The position numbers were made by a program, and so were the translations under genes. The notes below the pieces were generated by a model, which made no database searches, was not told where the DNA came from, and worked only from the letters and a program-made list of their open reading frames with translations. From assembly GCA_902810755.1 (NCBI GenBank), contig CADDYT010000095.1:1-24104 (forward strand): 24,104 nt of DNA, written 5' to 3'. Shown one piece after another: positions 13,510 to 20,794 of the stretch (its first letter is position 1; the number at the start of each line of letters is the position of its first letter). This DNA comes from Chloroflexota bacterium. GTDB taxonomy: Bacteria; Chloroflexota; Ktedonobacteria; Ktedonobacterales; Ktedonobacteraceae.

Positions 13510-15629
13510 ATGACCGCCTCCTCATCCCGCTTACCTGTTGAGGATTGCGTATCTCCCGTTCGAGCGGAGCTGGCCTCCGCCCTGGTTTCCACCCCAACCC
13601 TATCATCTTCCTCCGTGACATTCTCGTTCCCCACAACCGTTCTGCCCTGCCCTCTACGGATGGCTGCTACAGGCTGAATAGCCGTTTTGCGACGGCGCGC
13701 GGGCCACCAGCAGATGAGGCCGCCACAGATCATGAGCAGGCCACCGTACCAGATGAGCGGGACAAGCGGGTTGACGAAGATGTGGATGGTGGCCGAGGTC
13801 GCACCCTGCCAGTTGTAGAGAATGACATAGATATCGGTCAGGCCGAAGGTGGGAATGGGGATCAGGCTGGCCGGCTGGTTGTCGAAATGCTGGTAGAAGG
13901 TGCGGCCAGGGTAGATGTAGCCGAGCAACTGGCCCTCGTGCCAGATTTGCAACTGGGCCGTGATGGTCTCGCTGCCGGGATTGATAGCATCGATGTTGCC
14001 GAGATAGGTGAACTGGTAGCCGATGACATTCATGCTCTGGCCGGGTTGCAGCACAGCGTTCTCCTGCGTCTGGAAAAACTGCGAGCCAATGACGCCGACG
14101 GCCAGCAAGACCAGCCCCAGGTGAACGATGTAGCCGCCGTAACGCTGGCGATACCTCTGGACAAGCTGGTAGAGCGCGACAGGATAGGGTTCGCCATGTT
14201 TGTGGCGCACGCGCATGCCGCGCCAGAGTTCGTAGAGGATGGCTCCGGCGGTGAAGGCGCAGACGGCGAAGCCGACATTGGCGAAGATATCACGCACGCC
14301 TGCCAGCGGTAAGATGGCGGCACAGGCGGCGGCGGCAAGGGCCGGGAGGCCGAGATTGCGCCAGAGGGCGCGCATCGATGTGCGCCGCCACGCCAGCAGA
14401 GGGCCAACGCCCATCGCCAGGATCAGCAAAGCGAAGAGCGGGCCATCGACGTGCTGGTAGAAGGGCGCGCCGACGGACATAGTTTCTTTGCTCAGCGCGG
14501 CTGAGATGAGCGGGAAGATGGTTCCCCACAGCGTGGCGAAGGCGATGCCGACCAGCAGCAGGTTGTTGAAGAGAAAAATGCCCTCGCGCGAGATCACCGA
14601 GTCGAATTCCTGCTCCGGGCGCAGCTTCGGCAGGCGGAAGACGAAGAGCGCCGTGCTGAAGACGATGATGATGACCAGGAAGGCAAAGAAATAGCCGCCG
14701 ATATCGGAATAGGCGAAGGAATGCACAGAACTGATGACGCCGCTACGCACCTCGAAGGTGCCGAAGATCGAGAGGGCGAAGGTGGCGACCACCAGGCAGA
14801 GGTTCCAGACCTTGAGCATGCCGCGCCGCTCCTGCACCATCGTGGAGTGCAGGAAGGCGGTCGCGGTCAGCCAGGGCAGCAAGGCCGCGTTCTCCACCGG
14901 GTCCCAGCTCCAGTAGCCGCCCCAGCCCAGCACGTGATAGGCCCACCACGCGCCGAGCAGCAGCCCCGTCGATTGAATCGTCCACGAGGCCAGAGTCCAG
15001 CGCCGGATGGTGCGCAGCCATTCGTTATCCAGCCGCCCGCTGAGCATGGCGGCGACGGCGATGGCGAAGGGGACGGAGAAGCTCATGTAGCCCATCAGCA
15101 ACATGGGCGGGTGAATAAGCATGCCAGGGTCCATCAGCAGCGGGTTGAGGCCCACGCCGTCAGCCGGGGGGTTGGGCAGGCGCACGAAGGGACTGGAAAC
15201 GGTCGCCAGCATGAACAGGAAAAAGACCTCAATGCCCATCAGCGTCGCCATCACATAGGGAACCAGCGCGGCAGGGGCGCGGCGCGAGGTGAAGACGAAG
15301 ATGGCGGAGAAAACCGAGAGCATCAGCGCCCAGTAGAGCAGCGACCCCTCCTGCCCGCCGTAGAAAGCGGCGAATGTATAGTACCAGGGCATGCTGAGAT
15401 CGGACTGTTGCGCCACGTAGCGCACGCCGAAGTCATGCACCAGGAACGAGATGACGAGCGCGCACGCGGCCAGCAGCAGCAGCGCAGCCACGACCAGCAC
15501 GCCGCGTTTTGCGCTGACCACCAGCGCCGGTATGCCACGCAGCGCGCCCAGCACCGCCACCAGAATCGTATAGACGGCAAAGCCCAGTGCAAGAATGATA
15601 GCAATAACGCCTACGTCTGAAAAATACAC
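13506..15629 (-). CDS. ccmF: Heme lyase subunit CcmF
   Basis: CcmF transfers heme from CcmE to apocytochrome c with CcmH. From the GTG at 15629 it has 707 aa and some 15 membrane helices. The WWD motif is WGGYWSWDPVENAALLPWL (236-254). Conserved histidines H173 (IHPPMLLMGY) and H261 (TAFLHSTM) fall at the same positions as heme-ligand histidines of E. coli CcmF. The GTG is chosen because GAGG lies 8 nt upstream and it begins MYFSDVGVIAI, a normal CcmF N-terminus; the 78 codons upstream overlap ccmE out of frame. The last ~55 residues form a charged cytoplasmic tail. It starts 19 bp after ccmE and overlaps ccmH by ATGA. Confidence 0.96.
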   Translation of the reverse strand: MYFSDVGVIAIILALGFAVYTILVAVLGALRGIPALVVSAKRGVLVVAALLLLAACALVISFLVHDFGVRYVAQQSDLSMPWYYTFAAFYGGQEGSLLYWALMLSVFSAIFVFTSRRAPAALVPYVMATLMGIEVFFLFMLATVSSPFVRLPNPPADGVGLNPLLMDPGMLIHPPMLLMGYMSFSVPFAIAVAAMLSGRLDNEWLRTIRRWTLASWTIQSTGLLLGAWWAYHVLGWGGYWSWDPVENAALLPWLTATAFLHSTMVQERRGMLKVWNLCLVVATFALSIFGTFEVRSGVISSVHSFAYSDIGGYFFAFLVIIIVFSTALFVFRLPKLRPEQEFDSVISREGIFLFNNLLLVGIAFATLWGTIFPLISAALSKETMSVGAPFYQHVDGPLFALLILAMGVGPLLAWRRTSMRALWRNLGLPALAAAACAAILPLAGVRDIFANVGFAVCAFTAGAILYELWRGMRVRHKHGEPYPVALYQLVQRYRQRYGGYIVHLGLVLLAVGVIGSQFFQTQENAVLQPGQSMNVIGYQFTYLGNIDAINPGSETITAQLQIWHEGQLLGYIYPGRTFYQHFDNQPASLIPIPTFGLTDIYVILYNWQGATSATIHIFVNPLVPLIWYGGLLMICGGLICWWPARRRKTAIQPVAAIRRGQGRTVVGNENVTEEDDRVGVETRAEASSARTGDTQSSTGKRDEEAVI

Positions 15630-15648
15630 AATCCTTCCCTCTTCCAGC

Positions 15649-16125
15649 TTACGGCGTGGGTGTCGCAGCCTGAAATTTCGATGGACATTTGGCGAGCAGC
15701 GTCTGCGCCCTGAACGGCCCGCTGCCAGTATAGTAGCCCTCGACGACAACGGTGATGCCGGGGCGGAAAATATCGGGGACGACGCCCGTATAGGTGACGG
15801 GCAGCGTCTGCGACCCCTGCGCGATGACGAAAGAGATCGTCTGCTGCGCGTCGTTGCGCACAATCGAGCCAGGCTTCACTACCCCGGCCACGCGCACATC
15901 CTGCGTCACGCAGGTCTTGCAGCTTTTCAGTTCCGACACGGTCATATAATAGACGGCATTTGCCTGCGTGTTCGAGACCACAAGGTAGATAACTGCGCCG
16001 AGGATGGCGATACCGGCGAAGAGGAAGCTGAGACGCAGGCGTTTGCGCCTGCGCGGCTTCCTTTCCGGCTGCGGGAGTTTTTCACCCCGTTCTTCCTCGT
16101 CCGTCAGTGAAAGAGTAGGCTGCAC
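15649..16125 (-). CDS. ccmE: Heme chaperone CcmE, cysteine-type variant
   Basis: CcmE carries heme covalently from CcmC to CcmF. The 158-aa protein has a basic N-terminus (22-31), a membrane anchor (33-50) and the beta-barrel heme-chaperone domain (NAVYYMTVSEL, DVRVAGVVKPGSI, PVTYTGVVPDIF, VVVEGYY). In the heme-attachment motif, the classical His-x-x-x-Tyr is Cys147-Pro-Ser-Lys-Phe151. The Cys is known from variant CcmE proteins of archaea and some bacteria, but the Tyr that normally follows is Phe here (codon TTT). A second pair, C69-K-T-C72, sits in the barrel. The GTG start at 16125 has a strong AGGAGG 7 nt upstream, 11 bp after the CopD-like gene. Confidence 0.93.
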   Translation of the reverse strand: MQPTLSLTDEEERGEKLPQPERKPRRRKRLRLSFLFAGIAILGAVIYLVVSNTQANAVYYMTVSELKSCKTCVTQDVRVAGVVKPGSIVRNDAQQTISFVIAQGSQTLPVTYTGVVPDIFRPGITVVVEGYYTGSGPFRAQTLLAKCPSKFQAATPTP

Positions 16126-16136
16126 GCTACAACCTC

Positions 16137-16595
16137 CTAATGGGGCGCGAGCGCAGCTTCAAACAGGCCGTTGAGCAGCGCGCCCAGTAAAAATACGAAT
16201 ATACCCAGGGCCAGCAGCAGTTGCGGCGCGGCCTGCGAGAGCCGCGTTGAACGCTTTGCCAGCCGACGAATATTGCTCTGCGCCATATACGCCGCCAGCG
16301 CGAACATGACCAGCGCGGCGGCAACCTTGATGCCCAGCACAACCAGGTACGGCCAGCCCAGCGTGGTCTGCGTCAGTCGGTCAAACGTCAGAAAGGCTCC
16401 GCTCAGCAGCAGGACACCGATGCAGGCGCTGACCATGCGCCGGAACAGGGCGGCGATTCTGGCCGCCAGCGCCGGAGTCGGTTCGGCCATACGCAGGGCA
16501 GGCGCCAGCACAAGCTGGTAGAAGATGCTGCCCCCGACCCACGCGGCAGCCGCCAGCAGGTGCGCCACCCGCATAATCAGGCGAATTTCAAACAT
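16137..16595 (-). CDS. CopD-like four-helix membrane protein
   Basis: From the ATG at 16595 the protein has 152 aa with four hydrophobic segments. It begins FEIRLIMRVAHLLAAAAWVGGSIFY, the pattern (His in helix 1 and AWVGG) shared by CopD-like and related heme or copper membrane proteins. The open frame extends 42 codons upstream, but those translate the inverted repeat at 16617-16700 and carry its typical artefact peptide, so the shorter start is chosen. The ribosome-binding site (GGAACGGG) is weak. It lies between ccmG and ccmE in the operon. A role in copper or heme delivery to the periplasmic side would fit the setting but is inference. Confidence 0.7.
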   Translation of the reverse strand: MFEIRLIMRVAHLLAAAAWVGGSIFYQLVLAPALRMAEPTPALAARIAALFRRMVSACIGVLLLSGAFLTFDRLTQTTLGWPYLVVLGIKVAAALVMFALAAYMAQSNIRRLAKRSTRLSQAAPQLLLALGIFVFLLGALLNGLFEAALAPH

Positions 16596-16616
16596 TGTTT
16601 GCCCGTTCCAATCCCC

Positions 16617-16700
16617 TGTCATGCTGAGGGAAGCGAAGCATCCAGTCGTCGGGCTGTCTGCAAGGGCTACATTGGATGCTTCGCTTCCCTCAGCATGACA
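16617..16700. repeat. Perfect 28-bp inverted repeat, family B
   Basis: Arms 16617-16644 and 16673-16700 are perfect reverse complements with a 28-nt loop. Each arm begins TGTCATGCTGAGGGAAGCG. Sequences of this type recur in many Chloroflexota genomes (recalled, not checked). It lies between ccmG and the CopD-like gene and differs from family A in having no internal hairpin. Confidence 0.9.
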
Positions 16701-16721
16701 TGCCCTTATATACAGGCGCAA

Positions 16722-17363
16722 TCAGCGCGTCGCCAGTTGCAGGCCGTGCTGGAAAGCCTGCTCGCTGAGCGGGCCTGCCACCCAGGCGACGATGATGCCT
16801 TTGCGATTGATAAAGAACGTTTCCGGCATGCCGGTGACGCCGTAGTTGATGGCGGTCGTGCCGCTGGCATCGACGACGTTGGGATAGCTGATGCCATATT
16901 TTTGCACGAAGCCGAGGCCATCGGGCTTTGTGTCCTGGTAATCGATGCCCAGGAAGACGACGCCGCGCGCGCGCGCCTGTTGCCACTGGCTCTGCAAGAA
17001 AGGCGCTTCCTGCTGACAGGGCCCGCACCACGATGCCCAGAAATTGAGCATCACCGGCTGCCCCTTATAGGCCGCAAGGGCCAGCGATGAGGCCGGGGAA
17101 CCGCTCAGGACAGAGAGCGTGAAGCCGGGCGCGGCATGCCCCACCAGCGCGTTGCTCGATGGAAGATCGGACGTGGCCGTATCTGGCTGGCGCGCTGGCG
17201 TCAGCAACTGCGTCCAGAGCAGGATGAGCAGGCCCGCGTTGAGCAGGCTCACCACGATAAAGATGGTAATGCTGCGCCTGCGCGATTTCACGCGCTTCCT
17301 GTTCAGCTTTTCACCTTCATCATCGGCAGCGATCGTCTCAAAAGAAATATGTTCTGTCTGCAT
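16722..17363 (-). CDS. ccmG: Thiol-disulfide oxidoreductase CcmG/DsbE
   Basis: CcmG is a membrane-tethered thioredoxin that supplies reducing power to the CcmH/apocytochrome system. The 213-aa protein has a basic cytoplasmic N-terminus, a membrane anchor (32-52), and a thioredoxin fold with WASWCGPC (C113, C116) and the cis-proline loop TGMPETFF. The acidic GIDYQDTKPDGLGFVQKYGISYP insert is typical of CcmG/ResA/TlpA proteins. It is the first gene of the ccm cluster. The ATG at 17363 has only a weak purine-rich site. A terminator-like hairpin lies 14 bp upstream, and I see no convincing promoter in the 154-bp gap to the glycosidase gene. Confidence 0.93.
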   Translation of the reverse strand: MQTEHISFETIAADDEGEKLNRKRVKSRRRSITIFIVVSLLNAGLLILLWTQLLTPARQPDTATSDLPSSNALVGHAAPGFTLSVLSGSPASSLALAAYKGQPVMLNFWASWCGPCQQEAPFLQSQWQQARARGVVFLGIDYQDTKPDGLGFVQKYGISYPNVVDASGTTAINYGVTGMPETFFINRKGIIVAWVAGPLSEQAFQHGLQLATR

Positions 17364-17376
17364 AGCTCAGTCTCTA

Positions 17377-17397
17377 TAAAACCTGTCCCACGACAGG
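17377..17397 (-). terminator. Small terminator-like hairpin just before ccmG
   Basis: On the minus strand CCTGTC and GACAGG pair over a 4-nt loop, followed immediately by TTTTAT. The stem is only 6 bp. It would end readthrough from the glycosidase gene, or act as an attenuator, 14 nt before the ccmG start codon. Confidence 0.35.
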
Positions 17398-17433
17398 CGT
17401 AGCGGGCAAATGAGCGCATATCAGTGTTGATTA

Positions 17434-17481
17434 TGAGGCGCGTGCCTGATAGCTGACTTGCAGCTTCCGGCACGCGCCTTA
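17434..17481. terminator. Large palindrome after the glycosidase gene
   Basis: AGGCGCGTGCC (17436-17446) pairs perfectly with 17469-17479, extended by flanking pairs. A nested AGCTG/CAGCT hairpin fills the loop. It lies 37 bp past the GH3 stop codon and is probably part of that gene's transcript end. No T-run follows. Confidence 0.4.
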
Positions 17482-17517
17482 CAATGACCTGAACGTTTCC
17501 TCCCGCAGAGAAGGGCA

Positions 17518-19110
17518 TCACTGTGGCGGCACTGCTGGCATCAGGTGGTACTGCATCTTCAGGGCGATGATGCGGGTAGCGGCCTGGTCGAGGCGGGCTT
17601 TGCTCAAGGTGCCGTTTTGCAGGGCGGCCTTGATGGCGTCGATGACGGCGATGGTCTGGTCCGCGCCGGTGGGGCCGAGGATCATATCGCAACCGGCCTT
17701 GAGGGCCAGCACTGCCGCTTCCGGCATGCTCCACTGATCGGTGATGCCCTTCATGTAGAGCGCGTCAGTCAGCACCACGCCGTCATAACCAAGCTGGTTG
17801 CGCAGGATATCGGTCATGAAGATGGGCGAAAGTTCGGCCGGCATCTTCGGGTCGATTGCAGGCATGAGCAGGTCGGTCGGCATGATAATGCCGGGGTTGA
17901 GCCATTTGTTGGACGACTGGATGAAGGCTTTGTAGGGCGCGAGTTCGGTAGCGTAAATCTGCGCCTTTGTGCGGTTGATGATAGGTAGCAACTGGTGCGC
18001 GTCTCCGGTGGCATCGCCGAGGCCGGGATAGTGTTTGATCGTGGCGATGACGCCCGCCTTTTGCAGCGCCTGCATATAGGCTCCGGCGTAGGTGATGACA
18101 GACTGCGGCGTGTTGCCAAAGGTGCGCGTCACCAGGTCATAGCCGGGAACCAGCTGCACATCGACATCGGGGGCAAGGTTGACGTTGATACCGAGCGCGA
18201 GCAACTGACGTGCCACCAGCGTCGCCTCATTGGCCGCGACCTGCGGATTGCCCGAATCGGCCATCTCTGTCGCCGACATGTGCGGGGGGTAGATGTGGAG
18301 GAGACGATGCACATATGGTCCGCCCTCTTCATCTGTCGAGATGAGCAGAGGGATTTTCGCGTTCTGCTGCATCTCAGCGATATCGTGTTTCGTCTGGTTG
18401 AAGGAGTTCATCTGGAACTCGTACATGATGACGCCGCCGGCGTGCAGGCTGGTAATCATCTCATTCAGGTCGGGCGAGTAATAGGTATCGGCGTACTCGA
18501 CCATGATGACCTGCCCGATCTCCTCATCCAGCGACATACGCTGCACGTAGAGGCTGGCAAGCTGTTTGTACTGCATATACGAGACCAGGTGATGCAGGGC
18601 ATTGATCTGTGCCGCGCTCAATTGCGGCTGCACGAAAGCTCCCGTATGGCCCGCGGGGGTCGGGGTCAACTGGGCCTCGGCGCCCGCGAAGAAGTGCGGC
18701 GAGAAGATTGCGCCGAAGCCGACGAGCAGGCAGAGAACCACCAGCGCGAGCAGGACGGGCAGGGCGACACGGCGCTTGCGGCGTCGCGGCAGCCGGGTCG
18801 GGGTCACGCTGACAGAAGCAGGCCCGGCAGGTATGACCGTTGGGATGGTCTGCTCGCGTTGCTGTGCGGGGGCGAATGCGGCAGGGGCCGATCTGTTCAT
18901 GCCATTGTTAGCTGAGACATAGCCGGGCATCCGGCCATTGCCGTTGGCCGACGCCGTTGATGACGACGGTGGTTGGACGGGTACAGGACGGCTATCATTG
19001 CCAGAGCGAGCAGGGGTGGCATCGTTATATTGTGAGGGCCTGGGTCGGCGCGGGATCGTCCGGCGGGAACGCGGCGCGGAAGGTTCCGCGCCTTCATCGT
19101 GCATAGTCAT
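17518..19110 (-). CDS. Membrane-anchored GH3 glycosidase (NagZ-like)
   Basis: This 530-aa protein has a Ser/Pro/Arg-rich cytoplasmic N-terminus (1-114), one membrane helix (115-137), a short linker and an external GH3 domain (about 190-525). GH3 enzymes of the NagZ type remove beta-linked N-acetylglucosamine from peptidoglycan fragments. Recognisable motifs are ISTDEEGGPYVHRL (257-270), KHYPGLGDATGDAH (359-372), with the Asp370/His372 pair used as general acid in NagZ, and VVLTDALYMKG (445-455), with D449 as the probable nucleophile. Two family residues differ: Leu364 replaces the His of PGHG, and Pro265 replaces the Arg of EGGR, so substrate preference may be altered. The ATG at 19110 has AGGAG 5 nt upstream. 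It lies 57 bp after the dehydrogenase gene and may share its transcript. Confidence 0.88.
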   Translation of the reverse strand: MTMHDEGAEPSAPRSRRTIPRRPRPSQYNDATPARSGNDSRPVPVQPPSSSTASANGNGRMPGYVSANNGMNRSAPAAFAPAQQREQTIPTVIPAGPASVSVTPTRLPRRRKRRVALPVLLALVVLCLLVGFGAIFSPHFFAGAEAQLTPTPAGHTGAFVQPQLSAAQINALHHLVSYMQYKQLASLYVQRMSLDEEIGQVIMVEYADTYYSPDLNEMITSLHAGGVIMYEFQMNSFNQTKHDIAEMQQNAKIPLLISTDEEGGPYVHRLLHIYPPHMSATEMADSGNPQVAANEATLVARQLLALGINVNLAPDVDVQLVPGYDLVTRTFGNTPQSVITYAGAYMQALQKAGVIATIKHYPGLGDATGDAHQLLPIINRTKAQIYATELAPYKAFIQSSNKWLNPGIIMPTDLLMPAIDPKMPAELSPIFMTDILRNQLGYDGVVLTDALYMKGITDQWSMPEAAVLALKAGCDMILGPTGADQTIAVIDAIKAALQNGTLSKARLDQAATRIIALKMQYHLMPAVPPQ

Positions 19111-19167
19111 ATTCGCTCCTGACAGAAGTAGATATATTAAGTAAGCAGTTCAAAAATGGCACGTTTT

Positions 19168-20562
19168 TTATGCTTCATCCGTTTCGTCTGGATCGCTCTC
19201 ATCGATAGAGGCAGCATCCGCGAAATCTCCCTTCACTCGTAGTAACGCGCTGGAAGGGGGGTTTGTCACGCCGGAATCCATCGATCTGGCGGAGGTACGC
19301 GCGGGCGCGGGGCGGCGGGCTGCTCGTACATTGGGAACGGTAGAGGCGGGGGTACGGGTAAAATCGAACACGACCTTGATAGCCTGGCTTTCTGCCTTGT
19401 TCCTGGCCGCGAGCAGCGCCTGGCGATATTCGTTGAACGCGAACCGGTGCGTTACCAGGCGGTCGAGGCGCAATTCTCCGCGCTCAACCATTTCCACGAC
19501 CAGCGCGTAGGTCGAGCGCAGGGTGCCGCTGCCCGTCGGCCATTCTTCCAGGCCATGCCCGCTCGAGCCGAGGAGGGCAAGCTCGCGATGCCAGATGGGG
19601 GTCAGGTCGATATACATGGGGTGCAGGCTATTGCCCACCAGCACCAGCGCCGCGCCGGCCCGCGACCAGCGCAGGGCATCGTGCAGCGTGCGCTTCGTCC
19701 CCACCGTGTCAAAAATGATATCGTAGCCCCCGGCGAGTAGCTGATTCCCCGGCAAACCGCGCACGAGTTGCGCACCGGTGACGCGCTCGACATCCTGATA
19801 GCGTTTCTGCGGGTAGATAATCGCATCGGCCCCCATGCGCGTCGCCTGCTCTACCTGAAAGGTATGGCGCGCCTGAACGCTGATCTCTGCATGCGGGGCC
19901 AGCGCCCGTAGCAGTTTGATGGTCAGCAGGCCCACCGTTCCGGCCCCGATAATCAACACGCGCTCCCCCGGCAGGGGCAGGCGGCGTAAAATGGCGTGCA
20001 GGGCGACGGCGGCAGGCTCCAGCAAGACGGCCTGCTCATCGTCGATGCTGGCAGGCAGGCGAAAGAGTTGCTGCTCCGGCACCAGCAGCTCTTCGCTCCA
20101 GCCACTGCCGATGGGCTGCGGGCCGGGGAACGAGACCCGCTCGCAGAGGGCATAGTTGCCGGAGGCGCACGAACGGCAGACAGGATACACCCCGGCGGCG
20201 CGACAGTTGAATGGATATTGTAAGGCCACACGATCCCCGACATGCAGTTGCCGCACATCTTCTCCGACCTCAATCACCTCGCCGACAACCTCACGCCCCG
20301 GCGCCGCCCGACCATACTCCGGCAGCGCGGCAATCGCGACTCGCGGGTCAATATTCGCGAAGACCAGTTGCAGGTCGCTGCCGCTGATACCCGCCAGCGT
20401 AGTGTGCACGCGCACCCAGTTTGGGGCTGGCAACGTCTGTCGGGGCAGGTTCTCCACGCGCAAGGGGGCGAAGGAGGTGAAATAGGCGCCGCGCCATACG
20501 CGCCCCATCAGTCGAGTTACGACCACTCGTGACGGTTCAAGGCTCAGTGTCGAGGTCCACAT
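19168..20562 (-). CDS. Medium-chain dehydrogenase lacking the canonical catalytic-zinc ligands
   Basis: From the ATG at 20562 (GGAGGG 8 nt upstream) the protein has 464 aa. It has the MDR layout: a GroES-like catalytic domain (about 20-190), a Rossmann nucleotide-binding domain with GAGTVG (206-211), and closing catalytic strands to about 400. Four cysteines C120, C129, C132 and C140 probably bind the structural zinc, although the first gap is longer than usual. The catalytic ligands are altered: GICGSDL reads GISGSDL (S60), and PGHE reads PGRE (R90); only E182 of LLEPAAVALHA remains. It may work without catalytic zinc, like quinone-reductase-type MDRs, or have another activity. Residues 401-464 form a basic-then-acidic, low-complexity tail not found in typical MDRs. 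Substrate is unknown. Confidence 0.85.
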   Translation of the reverse strand: MWTSTLSLEPSRVVVTRLMGRVWRGAYFTSFAPLRVENLPRQTLPAPNWVRVHTTLAGISGSDLQLVFANIDPRVAIAALPEYGRAAPGREVVGEVIEVGEDVRQLHVGDRVALQYPFNCRAAGVYPVCRSCASGNYALCERVSFPGPQPIGSGWSEELLVPEQQLFRLPASIDDEQAVLLEPAAVALHAILRRLPLPGERVLIIGAGTVGLLTIKLLRALAPHAEISVQARHTFQVEQATRMGADAIIYPQKRYQDVERVTGAQLVRGLPGNQLLAGGYDIIFDTVGTKRTLHDALRWSRAGAALVLVGNSLHPMYIDLTPIWHRELALLGSSGHGLEEWPTGSGTLRSTYALVVEMVERGELRLDRLVTHRFAFNEYRQALLAARNKAESQAIKVVFDFTRTPASTVPNVRAARRPAPARTSARSMDSGVTNPPSSALLRVKGDFADAASIDESDPDETDEA

Positions 20563-20735
20563 CGCAGCATCCCTCCTCTTTATGCGCATCCTGTACACTG
20601 CTCTACCATGCCATACCGTGACAAAGCATCGTGGACGTGCCATCCTGTTGGACGTGTCCAGCGGGATGACACGCCGGAGGCCAATTCTCATTGCATACTG
20701 CCACAACTATCCATGAGCTTTTGCCTGTTCTGTGC

Positions 20736-20764
20736 AGTGTATCATGCATCTGCATAGAGGTCAA
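20736..20764 (-). promoter_or_regulatory. Promoter of the dehydrogenase gene
   Basis: TTGACC (20759-20764) and TACACT (20736-20741) are 17 bp apart on the minus strand, and a TG one base before the -10 gives an extended -10. The leader is about 165 nt and holds a direct repeat TGGACGTG (20632-20639 and 20649-20656, 17 bp start to start). The same promoter may also serve the GH3 gene. Confidence 0.55.
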
Positions 20765-20794
20765 TCAATATAGGACAAATGCCTATCTCTCCAT

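Noticed and set aside
13545..14312. A 255-codon plus-strand open frame over the end of ccmF
   Set aside because: No recognisable domain, no ribosome-binding site, and it is fully opposite to conserved coding sequence.
14721..15620. A 299-codon plus-strand open frame inside ccmF
   Set aside because: It is antisense to conserved CcmF motifs and rich in His, Gln, Arg and Gly, which is typical of shadow frames.
15630..15863. A 78-codon N-terminal extension of CcmF
   Set aside because: It lies out of frame inside ccmE and is Ser/Arg-rich; the GTG at 15629 has a ribosome-binding site and gives a normal CcmF start.
16596..16721. N-terminal extension of the CopD-like protein (HAEGSEAS-type peptide)
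   Set aside because: It is the translation of the 28-bp inverted repeat; the hydrophobic protein begins naturally at 16595.
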